Source of the DNA: Trichoplax adhaerens
Taxonomy: Eukaryota; Placozoa; Uniplacotomia; Trichoplacea; Trichoplacidae
Length of the DNA: 64,000 nt
Assembly: GCF_000150275.1 (NCBI RefSeq)
Contig: NW_002060945.1
Location: 3,371,172-3,435,171 of the forward strand
Direction of reading: 5' to 3'
Shown: positions 39,401 through 54,400 of the stretch, piece after piece
Layout: each line of letters opens with the position of its first letter
Numbering within the stretch: the first letter of the stretch is position 1
Translations under genes and position numbers: made by a program
The notes under the pieces: model-generated
Told to the model about the DNA's origin: nothing
The model's database searches: none
The model's input: the letters and a program-made list of their open reading frames with translations, nothing else

Positions 39401-42400
39401 AATGGACAAGATACCATTGAGTGTAGAGTAATTATTACTTTACTAGAGTAGATTACCATGACATCGCCACATGCATGTTAATAGTATTGTTTTAGCATGA
39501 CAATAACCACCTGTCATATTATTCGTTAAGTAATTCTTCTTATTTGCACCCCTGCTAAGGCTTGTTTGGTTGGCCAAGTCTATATGGTTTGTGTTATACG
39601 CCCGGATTCATTTGTTGAACGCCAGAAATCCAACGTAAAAGTTAAAGATAAATCGTTATCCTTTGAGGTAAGTGGAAAAAAAAAAAACAGAGACGAGATT
39701 GAACTTGATCATAGCTGATTTGAAAGGGATGATGATACGATCAATTTTTTTTATCGATCCGTCAAAATGATTGAGAAAGGAGGAAAGCCATCCTATCCTA
39801 TACGATGGATCTAGATCTATTTAAGTGATAAATTGCCGTCAATCTCCTGAATTAAAAGCATTCTATCGATCAGTCAATTTTAAATTTAAAATAGGATTGT
39901 TTGCTTTATTTAATCATTAGCTTACATTACTGTCGCTTCTATAGTATCTCTAGTTATTACAACCTATATCCGGTATTATGGCCATTTCTGACTCTCGTTT
40001 TATAGATGCCTCTATAATATCCTATCACTAGTTCTTGGTTGAAAATTTGAAATTACAAATATTTGCTTGATTAGTGAACATTACCGTAGAGGATTAAAAA
40101 TATAGCGATGAATCTTTCGTCGAAAATTGAAAGTAGGACTGTTTGATTTATTCAATCGTGAGTCTACATGATAGTAGAGTATCTGCAACCTTTACAATAT
40201 CCATCAACTATCATCCCCTTTTCTGACTGCTTTTGATAGATGGCCCTATCTTACAATTACTATTCCATAGGACGATGAATCTGTCGTCGGAAATTTAAAA
40301 TAGGATTGTTTTGCTTTAATTAATCGTGAGCTTATAGGATTGTAGAGAGTTGCTGTAACCTTTAGAATATTCATCGAATATCTATCAGTAGCATCACTTT
40401 TTCTAACTGCTTTAATGGATGTCTCTATTTTACCAAACTATTCAATAGGAGGGTAAATCCTTCGTCGAAAATTTAAAGTAGGCTTGTTTACTTTATCAAT
40501 TAAAGCATGAGCTAACATGATTGTAGATTACCTATAGCCTTTACAATATCCATCGAGTATCATCGCCTTTTCTGACTACCTTTTGATGGACGACGAGTCT
40601 CTCGCTATGAATCCTTTGTCGTCCATCTCGTCTAAAAACGAAGATAGTTCATCATTGAAACTTACCCTATTACAGAAGTACAAAATTGTAGCCTAGAAAC
40701 AATCAATCATGATGAATCTTGGCTTATTCAATTTTATCATTTTTACGCGTATTTATTTCAAGTCGAATAATGCTTCATTTTGAATCTAGGCTCACGCAAC
40801 TTATCCTTTTACGCATCTAATTTTTTATTTCAAATTCAATAATCAATCGTTTTGGATGTTGGCTCATTCAACTTTTTTATACATACTATTTATTTTAAAT
40901 GGAATAATCAATCGTTTTAAACCTTAGCTCATTTAACTTTTGAAGAGTCCTACTTCAAATTCAATAATTATACACGTAATCAATCGTTTCGAGTCTTAAC
41001 ACATTCTACTTTCTTCAGCATCTTATTAATTTCAAATCTAATAATAATAATAATAACTATAATCAATATCTCGTATAATCAATCGTTTTAAATCTTAACT
41101 TATTAAATATTTTTTACGCATCCCATTTATTTCAGATCCAATTTGTTTTAACCTATTCATCTTTATGCATTTCACTTTATTTAAAATTGCCCTTGGTTTA
41201 AAATTGAAAAACAATCATCCGTTTCCATAGGATAGGAAGGATAGATTGAGAAGGATGAGTTGCTACTGTATCGTAAGAAAAATGTAAAATTGTGCTAAAG
41301 ACGGCACTGGAAAGCACTGAAATGAGTAACATGAATCCAATAGAAAGCTAATTTTCTTTCATGCAAAATAGGCTAGTATACAATAAAGTTGAGATTGATC
41401 TTTTAATTAATGGCTGAAATGAATGTACAAACAGTGAAGACCGTTAAACTAATTGTGAACGGTCAAATTGACGGCGATCAGTGCTGATGCTGACCGTCTT
41501 CAAATCATGATAATCCTTGAAGTTGCGTATCTCTTCTTTCAATGACCGCCTTTACTTTCCTGTTGTGATAATGATAAGGCAGAAAACAGTGTTAAATTAA
41601 ATCCATTCCCTAAGAGACAAGAGAAATGACATGATGAAATGGATCATCGACTGCCGCGTGCTGTTTATTATTTATTTACAACCTATGCTAGCGTAGTAAG
41701 TACGGGCCCACCCAGCAAGCTTCTATCTCGAGTTTACAAGATGGCTACTTTTAAACAGCCATCGCTAGCAGCCATCATCGCTATCCTTTTTGTATTAAAG
41801 CGAAATAAAATCATCAACATGTTGATGGTTGGCTTGGATAACATTGATTCTACTCTTGTCCTACCATTTGGTCAAGTTCATTTGCATTTTTCTCCTTTTT
41901 TCCTCCCAATATTGGCACAAGTAATTCTTCCTTTTCCTTAGTAAATTCTTTTTATTTTTACCCTTATATTGTTAAATATAATACAAAAATAACGCTGTCC
42001 ATAGTAAGAGAACATACCCATTTCATCACGTTTTACAATTCATTGACTAACTAACGCTAAATATGTTTGTCTTTCTAAGTAAGCAGTTGAAAAATAACAA
42101 AACAGAACGGACAAACAAAATCCTATTAGCACTACAATGCTTTTTTTTCAAACGTGAAAGGCATAATAGCACCCGTAGAAGCAAATTCAATGATTCAAAG
42201 TGATAGAAGAGTCCTATATTGCATCCCACACTTGACATTATTATGTAGAACACGACAATCCTTTCCTCCTTCTTATTCTGCTTTTCTTGGAATTATTCAA
42301 CAGTATCAATTTTCGTGGATATTTTTTCTTCTTCCAGTCATTTTTTTAACCTTGTTCTTTCCTTGCGTCCGTGATTCTATTGAAATTCTATAATTGTGTG

Positions 42401-45400
42401 CAGATTGTTGTATAATTATATTATAATATTATCCTCGTTTTACAATGTTTCCTCCTCATAATGACCTATCCATATCGAATTAAATTCTTTTAAAGGTAAT
42501 CTTGATTATGATTTTTGACTGTCCTCAAACACTAGACTAATGCATTAATCTCCAGTGGAGCTTGCTAACTTATTCACCTTACTGTGATGGCCGTTCTCGT
42601 CGTCTATTTCTATTGTCGCCATTTCTATTTGATGCAAATAAAGCCATTCCGATCTCGTCAAAAATAATGAGTTCAAATCGTTATTGCTTAAGTCCACTTT
42701 GATGACTTATTTCACATGTTTTAGTGGGGTAAAAATTAATTTATTGGACACCACATTAGCTTGATTCCATAAGACATGTCTGGCGTTAGGCATTGTACCC
42801 ACTAGCGTATTCATCGATAGACAAGATAGTTGTTACAACATGGAATTTCTACACGGTTAAAAAATCAATTGCCTTGATTTTTAATTTGCCTTTCCTCCAT
42901 TACTATGCTTCAAGGTCATCACCATGAACGGAACTTCAAAGTTACACCGATATGTCGCCAATGATCAGTTAACTTCTGATTTACATGGCAATTTGGCCTA
43001 CGATCACGATAATTGGGTAGAAATTCGAGTGGTAAGTTTACTTATTTTACGATCGATGGCTCCATCGATTATAAACGATAAGAAGAATGAAGAGTTTATC
43101 CTTGTATTCCGTCCACTGATTTTTATTTTAATCTTCAAACGATTAATAATGGAGGAAAAAGCAATTTCCCTTAAAACGATGTTAGCGATTCAGGTTTAGA
43201 TAGTCCATTAAACTACTCTAAATGAACTCTATTCCCTAAGCGTTGACGATCTATGCTTATACTGAAAGTAAATTATGAAAGTTGGATAACTGTTTTACCG
43301 TGTCCGCTAATCTTATTCGACTTTCAACAACTGTCATGTCCAATAATCTTATAGGATAGAATTGAAGTTACTCGTAGAGTAGTATAAGACGATTATCGCT
43401 ATGTCTCCACTAACACCAAGAGAATACTAAATACGATCACGTTCTGCCTCCATTTTTATTTTAAAGGATACCCTGATTAAGAGTGTTATCCTATAAGATA
43501 AAATTGAAATTCCTCATAGATTACGATAAGATGACTATCGCTACAACTCCATCAATGTCGATAGAATTCTACATAAGTTTATGTCTACGTTCCGTCTCCA
43601 TTTCTCTTTGTAGTGAATGAGTTCTATCATATTATCCAAGCAGAAAATAATCCAGTAGAACTATTGGTTAAATTCTAGAGTAGTATGAATATCTTATACT
43701 GTATTTACATGATTTAATCCTGTCAAAGCTGAAAAGAATCGATTAAGACTATTTATTAAATTCTAGTATGAATATCTTTATAATGTACTTACATGATTTA
43801 ATCTTGCCGAAGTAGAAAAGATTCGAGTCATACTTTATTTTGAATTCTAGATTCTCTATACATACGTAACTTAATCTTGTCGAAGTAGAAAATAATCGAG
43901 AAGTACTATTTGTTTAACACGATATAAATACAGGTCTTTATACTTACATAATTTAATCCTAACTAAGTAGAAAACAATCGAATAGCACTGTTTGTTAAAT
44001 TTCAGTTTAATGTCATTATACTGTACTTACATGATTTAATGTTACCGAAGTAGAATATAATCGAGTACCTGTTAGTTTCTAGCTCGTTGTACTTTCATGA
44101 TTTAATCTTGTCAAAGTAGAAAATGATCGAGTAGTAGGCTACTATTTGTTAAATTCTTTATACTGACATGATTCGATCTTGTCGAAGTAGAAAATAATCG
44201 AATAGTAGTATTGTTAAATACGATATAAATACCGATCTTTATGCTTACATGATTTATCTTGTCGAAGTAGAAACAATCGAATAGTACTATTTGTTAAGTT
44301 CTAGGCTAATATCATCATTTAATCTTGCAGAAGTAGAAAATAATCGATGACCTGTTAAGTTCTATGTGAATATCGTTCTACTTACGGGATTTAATTTTGT
44401 CAAAGTAGAAGATAATGGAGTAGTAGGGTACTATTTGTTGAGTTCTTTATACTTACATGATTCGATCTTGTCGAAGTAGAAAATAATCGAATAGTAGTAT
44501 TGCTAAATACGATATAAATACCGATCTTTATGCTTACCTGACTTACCTTGTCAAAGTAGAAACAATCAAACAGTACTATTTGTTAAGTTCTAGGCTAATA
44601 TCATCATTCAATCTTTACCGAAGTAGAAAATAATCAAGTACCTGTTAACCTCTAGGTCGTTCTACTTACATGATTTTATCTTGTCAAAGTAGAAAATCCA
44701 GTAGTAGGGTACTATTTGTTGAATACTAGATTAACATCGATATACCTATACGATTTAATCTTATCGAAGTAGAATATAATCGAGTATGTACTTATTAAAT
44801 TTAAGATAGATATACTTACATAATGTAATCTTATCGAAGAAGAAAAAATGATCATGTAGTAATGTTTATTGCTAGTAGAACGCCATCAAAAAGCATAAAA
44901 TTAATTTAAGTTTCATCTCTATAAAACCTTTTCATGAACCCAGAATCAACAGCCTATATCTGCCATTTAAACTCCTTCATAAATCAACTATGGATTAGTG
45001 TAGTATGGAAAAACATCTTCCCATTTCACGATGGGAATCAACGATATCAACAATTTCTAAATGCGGTCATCCAGTACGAATAGTTTGATGATGAAAGATT
45101 GAGTCGATATGACGATAGAACGCCTTAAGCTTAGTTTAATCTTTTAATCCCTAAATGAATTTGTTGCAATCCTTCTACGAGTCCATTCTCTATCCTATAC
45201 TGATCTTGCTAGAGAAAGTGAATAAAGTAAATTGATGCTTGCCCATGTTAAAAATTCAATTTGCTTTTACTATCCAACCGTCATGAGATACGTTATTGAC
45301 TATATTGAACAGCGATGAGTATAAAATACCAACTGGATAGACAAATTGATTGATATTTTGCAATCTATCTATTCTTCTTTTACAGCAATGTATTTCCAAG

Positions 45401-48400
45401 TACTCCATTCATTATTTAATCCATATTCTTGTTCATTTTCATGTCAGTAGAATTAATCGTGTTATTCCAATTCTTTAATAACCAGGCACTAGAAGCATTT
45501 CGAAAACATGCTGTTGTGATATCGCAACACTTTGACGAAATTGAAATGCAATTAGCAAGGCGTGAAATTGCTAACGATGTGCCTGATCTTGAATATTTAA
45601 TACAGCAACATCGGTAAGATAATTTTATGACCTATCGACAATTATTGATTGATTGATTGACATTTCTGTAGTAGTAGTAAGATTTATATCCGAGTCCATT
45701 TGCCTTGGGCTTTCCGTTATTTCAATATTACTTGAGGAAGACTCTTTCGTTAAATCACAGTTGATTAATGCAACATCAGGTCATGGTTTATAGTCAAAAG
45801 AAGAGTATGGCGCCTGATATGCAATACTACTAGTACTTGATTTAAAGTACAACAAATAGTCAAAATAATTGAATATGCTAAAGTGTTCAAATATCTGTTG
45901 GTTGTTGCAACAGCTCTTAACCAGCAAAGATGGAGGCATCAAGAATTTCTTATCTTGCTAACTGATTATTACCGTGTGATATAAATTAGAAACTTTCAAG
46001 CGGAAGTCTTCGATACGCCAATGACTACCATCAATGAAGGCAAACAGGTATTAGTCCAACTTCGACCGAAATTTCAAAAAGACCAGATTGATGCACATGG
46101 TGTTCAAATGACTCCGGATCAAATTAACATGCTAAAAGAGGCAAAATTATTAAGTGAGCAATTGGAAGCTCGACATTCCCGTTTGCAAGAAAATTGGCAT
46201 GAATGGGATAAAACTCTATCCAATTATTTAACACTTGCTAAATTCAATGAAGGCTTTAAAGAGGTATGCTAAGTGAAGTATGGAAACAGGAGTAAATTTT
46301 TCTTGATTTATGATAGCTTAATTGTCAACTATTTTCTGTATGGCAAATTAGTTATTCGACGATAGCAGTAGTCAATTAATCTGGAATAAGTTTACATTTA
46401 CGGTTCGATCGTAAAATAACTCACGCCAAGTTGATCATTTTGTGTTACTTAAGTCATTCAATTTTAGTAGCAATCGTAGCCTTAGCATCAAATTATACAG
46501 TATTTCAAGTAATTAGAATTTCATGAACGTTTTTAAACATTTCCTTAATTTACATTCACTTAAACTTGTAAATAATAGCTGTGCTAGTAAAGGAGAGTTA
46601 CAAAATTAAATCATATTGAAAGACTTCATAAAATAAATGGTAGCTAGTATGGTGGCATAATAGATTTGATCCACTTCAATTTACCCTATTTATATTCGAT
46701 TATCTTTCTATCCAATGATTCATTTAAATTTGTCAAACTGCATGATTTTATTTGACTTTTGCAATAGACAGATTGTATAATAACATATTATATACTATTC
46801 TTTCTGCAATAGGTTATGGCATGGGTGAAAAATTCAGCAGAGCCTTATTTTGATTCGAGTAATGATATTGGCGATTCATACGCTAGTGTTCAAACTGTTA
46901 AAGATCAACATGATCGTTTTGAACTAGTGGCTAGGGTAAGACCAATTTTCCGACATGATTTAGTAAATGCAAACCACAAATTATGCTGGACAGAGAAAAT
47001 TCCACTAATTTTATTGCTTTTAATTTTAAATCACTAACGCAGAGTCTATCATGCATTTTGAATATATTTCTAGGAGATGCTGCAAACCTATCAAGATTTA
47101 TTGAATCAAGCAGCTAATTTACTCAAAGGAGGACATTATGCTTCAGCCGAAATTCAAAGCAAAGCTGAACATATGAAATTTTCTTGTATTGCAATACAAA
47201 GTAATTTAGAACGAAGACGAAAATTAATCAATGCTTCCATCAATTTCCACGAAGAAGCTGTTAATGTAAGTTTACCTTTAGCATGCATTAACATAAATCT
47301 TTCGCCTTTCGTATTTATTGTCCAAATACCTCATTGAAAGATCAATTTCTTCTTCAGCTTTCTCACTGTTTAGATGAACAATTCAAGTTAGCTGCAGCAT
47401 ATGCTGATGAAGATGATCTACAAGGTGTTCAAGAGATGATGCGAGTTTTGCAAGAAAAAGGAGACAGTATTTCACTCCACTTTGATGGAGTTCATAGTCA
47501 AGGAAAGACTATAATGAGAATCCTACAAGAGCCAGGTAATAACTTTCCTATCATAAATGGTATGATAGAATATTCTAATATAGAATAAATCTTCTGTACG
47601 CATAGATGAGATAACTTTACATATTCAAAAAAACATAATTCATTTTTACTGGTAGTGAAACTATTATACGATATTGAGGGATTAAAAGTACCCTAAAAGC
47701 ATCATTATTCAATCAATTTTTCAGTGGTTAGCAGTTCTGGTGAAAGCAAAGTATCTGATACCAAGGATCAACAATGGTATATTACACAAAGAATCGCGGC
47801 TTTAGAAGATAAAAAAGCTCGATGTAACGAAATTTTGGATAATCAAAAATCCAAATTAAAGCAATACCAACAATTATGGAGTTATAGACAAGATACTGAT
47901 GATGTAAATTCGATATTTAGACTACTCAGTGATGTAATAGGGTGAAATTATTGCCGAAAAAATAGAATTAATCTAGTTATGACTTAAATCATTCCTTTTC
48001 CTGTTACAGACGATTGCATGGTTGCAAGAATTATGCTTTAAATTAAGGTCCAATATCAATTTGGGTAAAAATGTCAAAATTTCCAAGGAGCTACAAAATG
48101 AGAATGAAAAATTTGAATTTAACGCTAAAGTACGGAAGAGATACTTCTTCGACCTATTCTTATTTTTTTGATACTGCAGAGTAATAAATCTAAGCATAAT
48201 ACTACAGAATTGAGTAATGCTTGGGAAATCTCTTGTCCTTTACATTAGGATTCATATAAATATGCTATGGATACTTTAAGTACCGCCATGACTGTCAGAA
48301 ATTCAGGTGAATATGAAGATGGTCCGACAAAAATTCAACAAGAAGCCTTGGATGAAATATGGGGAAAATTCACTAATGGAGTTACAGAACGTGCCTCTAG

Positions 48401-51400
48401 ACTTGCTGTTGCTATCATGTTGCATCATAAGTTAGATCAGGTCGATATTAAATCCCCTTTTAATTTCATTATATTCGACTATATCTTACAGAATTATTAT
48501 GAATTAATATAAATTTCTTTCATATGTAGGCTCTACGTCGATTATATGCTATCTCCAATAAACTAAAAAATGCTAATGAAAAAGCTAAAAAGAATTACTC
48601 ATCCAATCATATCAAGAGACATCAGCAACTTGTTGAATCCATTTCCTATAATTATGATAGTATTATGAGTATTGGCAAGGCTTTAACTGAACGTATACGC
48701 CAGCCCGTTATTCGGATAGATAGCAAGATGACAATACAAGAGAAAAAGAATATGAAAAAGGCCATCCATATCATTGAGAAACGGTTGCTAGAATTACAGC
48801 ATGCCAAGCATGATTTACAGGAAATCTGGGATTTCTATTATAATAAATATAGTGGCTTAAGACAGTACAACAGGTTTAACGAAAAAGCGGCTAAGGTTAT
48901 TATTTAATCTAGTTGAAATAAATTACTATTTTCAACAACGTTAGCTTAAAATTTCTTGCTGTGAGAAGTAGGTGATTCGAATGTACATGCGATTCTTTTT
49001 CTAAAAATGATGACATCAATTCATAATCCTATTTCTTTCTTCTTAATAGTTATTGCTATGGATTGAAGAGAAAAATGCTCAAATTCGAAATAAGATGGCC
49101 ATTGCATGTACTTTAGATGCGGCTAAATCAATCTATAATAAATTATTGGATGTCGGTAATGAAATTAAGGTAAATAAAAATTAATTTAGAAATAATGACA
49201 TTGGCTAATTCTGGCTTATTCTTGTTGTGTTACTTATAAAAATCATGATGTCGAAATATAATTATTGCTTGTTATTAGAGGTTTCTAATATGTGCTAAAG
49301 ATTTATATTCTATTATGTTATGGACTATAATGAATGACTCAAAACTAGTACTTATCCTAAAATAAAATTTCTCCTTAGTCAAAAAATTCCGAAATTGAGA
49401 AAGCACTCCGTGTTGGTCAGCAGCACTTGGACATTTTCCAAGAACAATCCAGTCAATATCAGACACTGGTACATGATCTGGAAGATTCTTGGGAAAATTT
49501 AAAAACCATGTCTATAAATTGGAGCAACGTGATCAAATGTGCAGTAAACTTCCACGAAAATATCGAAAAGGTATCTATAAATGTTTAATTGTTTTTAGAT
49601 TAAATGATTATTAAATATGGCATTTTCTTTAACTTATCGGTAATATTATTCTATACACAGTTGCATAGAATAATTGAAGAAGCTGAAAAGAAAGCCAGTA
49701 CCATGTCATTTGATAAATCATCTAATCTTAATCGTCAATTAAAAAACTACGATGAGATTATTGATCGTGGCGGTAAATATGTTGATGTGGTGAGCCAAAG
49801 TAGTCGAGAAATACTCAACTTAATCGAAAATTTGCAACAGCAAATGCAAGTTTCCGATAGTCCAATTAAACAAACACTATCATCGGCCAAGGAAAGATAC
49901 GATCAACTTGTTCAAAAACGAAATATTATGCAAAGGAGTCTGGAGGAATCTGAAATGATTACAGACATGAGAAGTGATATTAAGCAGGTAAGCTGCTATG
50001 AAATAAAATCTGAAAATTAGCATTCTTGACGAAAGAGTCTTGATAAATATCATGTTAAAATTATTGCCATAAAATTCCAAAACAATCATAGATTGATTGG
50101 AAAGATAGAATTAACATCTTGCCTTTAATAAAGTAAATGAATAGAAGCGTACTGGTCCTCATATTTGAATCAATCTCTAATGCACTTAATAACAGATTTA
50201 ATGATCATTTAGTAAGGACATAACGAATAAAACCAATTTATAATGATGTCTAATTATTTCGCTCACTGTATCCATAGTTGCAATTATTTATCGATGGGAC
50301 GGTTGGTACTCTTCTTAGTAGAAATACTGATTATGGACGTAAATTAGCTCGAATCCAGCAATTTGAAAAGCTGCACTTAAATATCCAACAAGAACTAGAG
50401 GTGCATGGACTTATTTTTTATCAATATTTCTAATCCAAGTTATACGCCAGAGTTATTGGCTAATCAAATCAGATTAAGTCTACAGCAACATTTAACTCAT
50501 CTTTTCATCTTCACTTTATGATAATAATTTGTAGAGCAATAATGAGAAATATCAAAAAATCAACAGTACTATTGGACAAGCAAAGATGGACCGAAATCTC
50601 GATCTTTCCACGATTGATGAAGACATTGATAAATTAAAGAATAGCTGGCCAGAATGCCAAGCTTTTCTTGAAAATCGTATATACTTAACTCAGATGGTAA
50701 TTGAACTCCAAAATAAAGTCAATGAGGTAAGATGAATGATGGAGGCGAAATCTCATCTTTACAACTTTAAAATTTGAGATTTTTACTCTTGGAAAAACGC
50801 ATAGAAAAATTGTTAAAGCACAGTATACGAAATAGAAATTAGCATCAAATCATTGAATAAAATTATAATAGCTTTTACACATATCAGTAAACTATTCAAA
50901 ATAAAAGCAACGAGTTAGATTTGAGAAAGTAGACTGAAAAGGGATGCCTAGCTTTTTCGATAATTTCTAAAAGACTAATATAATCTTATGCTATTTGAGT
51001 AACATCTGTAGCCATTTATCACTAATCGAATTATCGTAGATTGTCAAGTCTACACTATTTATTAACTCTAAATTAATTTCCTACTTTATATTAGATGGTA
51101 AATAAATGCAACGATTTACTCTCTCAATCGAAAAGAAGCTCCCAATCGACACAAGGTAGTGATGACCCTCTGGAAATAGAGAAAGACCTTGAAAGCGATG
51201 TTGCTAGACTAAAGAATAAAAGGATAGAGATTCAAAAGTTCTTAAGCAAAGTTAGTATCTAGCCTAGCGCATATTTTCCCCATTTTCGAAATATAATTAT
51301 AGCCATTTGATCGTTATAGTCGTACTGTATTGTAACTAGGGTAGTATTTCAGTGATGTAGGAATAAAGTTTTAATTAAGGATTCCTTTAAATTATTTAAA

Positions 51401-54400
51401 ATTTGTGTTTCTTTTAACAGGATATATTTGATTCTTATTTGGATGGTGGTGCCATTATGGAAGCCGTCGCTCAAGTCTTAGCTGATTTGGAAGACAAAAC
51501 TGCCAAAGCCAAAGTGGCTCTAGACACGAAGAATAAAATGCAAAAGTCAAATAAAGTAAAAGACGATCTAAAGAAGGTAAAAGTCTGGTTGTGTATAAAA
51601 CGATATTTTCACAGATTTGAAATATTTTTGAGGATTAAATAAGTTCTGTATCACAATATGAACTTTCACACAACATCGTTAGCGACGGACTATGAAATAT
51701 TAAAACTACTTTCAATTCTATTACGTTAAAGGCCCTACAAAACGTTCATGATCTTGATGAAGAAGTTGGGAAAGTGTCGATGGGAGAAGATTCTAGCAGT
51801 GTTGAAAAGGAACAAGAAAAATTGAAAGGATACAAATTTAAATTATCGGTATAGTCTATTCTTGTTGAAAATTGTTTCATCTAAATTGCATAACTGTGGT
51901 AAAGGCTGTATGTTAGATGTAAGTGTGAAGTAACGGAATATTCTTTCGCCATATTGTTTTCCTATACACCAACAGCAATTGAAACAACAAGTTGAAAAGT
52001 GTGCTAAAGATTGTACCAATGTTAGCGCAGGAGATGTTAATAGACTTCTAGATGATGCAAGGGATACATGCAATATCTTAGCTAAGAACTTATCATCATG
52101 CGAGTCTATGCTTGGATATGCAAAAGAATTCTTCTTATCTGCTGAAGAGGTTGTTCAATACCTACAGATTGTATTAATATATACTATATGATTTTCTTTT
52201 AATCACACTGAATTAGTGCATATTATGATTACTAAAGATAGTTTGATCAATAAGGTGTTAGCGTTAATCACAGTACTAAATGCATATTTGTTGCCATTTT
52301 GAAATTAGTATGAAAAATTAGTAGAGAAATCAAGGGAAATGATTAGAGGAAAACCTAAAACGACCGATCTACAACATGCTAAATCAATTATTTCTACCAG
52401 CGAATCGGCATTCCAAAAATTAGCTACGGCTTATGATAAAGTCTGTGATAATCACGCACAACTATGCGAATCGGTTAATTATTATCAAGAGCAACCAAAT
52501 TCATTAGAACTGATTACTGATGGTATTCAACAATTGGCTGAAGACTTTACGCTGCACCATGAAGAAATCTCTGAAAAATGGAGTGATTACCATAAAGAGC
52601 TGGAAGCAAGTCTTGAAGTTAGTGCATTGGAACAAGTCTTGGACAAGGTTAGATAAAATAAACATCTTCGGTTAGACAACTAAAGTATTAAAACTTTGAT
52701 TGGCTATAGTACAAAAATTGATTATGTTATGGGGGGATTCATAGTTTTCAGTTAACTTGATGAAATGGCAGCGGTATTCAGTATTAAGCTGCAAAACTAC
52801 TTTCTTGTCCTCTCGGTTGATTTGAAAAAAACAATATACTTTAATTTATTGCCGTATTTAACAAGAATTAATCATTTTAGCCATGCCCGCTCATTTGATA
52901 AAAGAGTAAATTATACTTATTCCTAAGATAGAAATAAGGCTAGATCATCTAAAAAATGATCCTTGAAAGTTTGACCGCTAATTTTCAATTCAATAATTAG
53001 ATTCGCACCCAAATCGATGCATTAGACAGCAGCATCAGTCAGAAGGAGAAAGTATTAATCTCGACATTACACGCTTGCAAGCGTGCCCGAAACGAATTTG
53101 AACAGTTTCAAGAAGAAATTAAGGTAATCTGTAGTATACGGTATAAATTATGTTTTCATGAATTCAATCATTTCCTATTTTATGTAATTATTATAAAACT
53201 GCGGTAGAGGCGAAGTTGCCAATTTTACTATATGTTATACCGTAGTTATAGAGTTGCTATTTGATAAGCTATCAAAATCTTTCTGAAGGTACTAAGTTAT
53301 AAAATGCTCATTTTGGTCCTAGGAAACTGAAAAAAATGTAGAGCGCTTAACTGATATGGCCGCTGATCTAGAAACTTCTAATGCTGATAAAGCTGAAGAA
53401 ATTGACACTAAAGCTGAGGACTTGGAGAAACGATGGCAAGAATTTATTGCGCGTGCTGAAAAGTATAATTTTACACTATCACTCCTCAGTCAATTCTATG
53501 AATATTGCAATGAGGTTAGTTGAGCAATTTCCAACATCTACTGAGTCTAAATCTCTTAGATACTTATGACTGTACTCGATAAATGCAACATAATTTTAAA
53601 TTATGGTGATCTTATTAAAGTTATAGTATATTATATCTTGAGTGTCCTATATTGCTGTTAAGATAGAGTACTAGCATAGAGTTAGGAAGATATCCTGGTT
53701 TCACTTTGTAATTCGAGATGTGAATTTTAGGATGATTACCGTTAGTGTTTATACAAACGATATTAGTGTCGATAATAGTTTTGTTAAATCAACTATTACG
53801 TAGTGCAGGAACTAATGTCAATCCTTTTTTACGCAAATTGTAAACTTTCTAAATCGATATTTACTCTCTTGACTGGTTAACTTTGGTAGGGAGATAAATG
53901 GATAAGAGATACTAAAAAAATGATTGATGATTTTGGAGATAAAATCCCCAAAAGGCCTGGTCGAATTGAAGCTACCAAGATGCTAACAGAATTGATGAAT
54001 AGAATTCAAACTGAAGAGATTGAAACATTGTTCATAGATATTGAAATTTTGGCCAAATATGTTGATGTTAAACCGGCTACTGACAAAGCAGGTACACTGT
54101 CAAAGAGATATAACGAAATTAAGCGAGATGGTGATAATTTACGACAGCAATTGGAACTCTTAAAGGAAGGGAAAATTAGAGGGCTATGGAAACTAACATC
54201 AGCTGCTAAAAATAAGGTCAGTAAATGGCTATGGTATTCTTTACATACAGTAGACTGATTTTACCCCAATATGATGATAGCATGTTTAACTTGACATCCT
54301 AACATTGGCGTTTTACAGGCAAACGCGATAGAAGATCAGGATGCAGATGCAAACAATGAGGATATTCCAAAACGTGAGAGATCTCCATCCAATGCTGTAA

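Larger units (their letters stand above)
34013..43031 (+). other. SEC14 (CRAL-TRIO) domain region of the SEC14-spectrin gene
   Basis: Five exons (34013-34075, 34543-34660, 36180-36270, 39560-39667, 42915-43031) encode residues 37-202. They align without a gap to the Trio-type SEC14 module. Conserved points are the KRGGPVITFP strand, FTVIIDVRG, the VIRPDSF strand and the linker L-AYDHDNWVEIRV that leads into the first spectrin repeat. Introns in this part are long (up to 3.3 kb) and filled with tandem repeats, while the spectrin introns downstream are mostly 80-500 bases. Confidence 0.85.

Noticed and set aside
41639-41941. 100-codon plus-strand ORF inside the SEC14-spectrin gene, considered as a missing SEC14 exon
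   Set aside because: The flanking exons 39560-39667 and 42915-43031 join in phase 0 and align with the SEC14 domain without a gap, and this ORF resembles no part of it.
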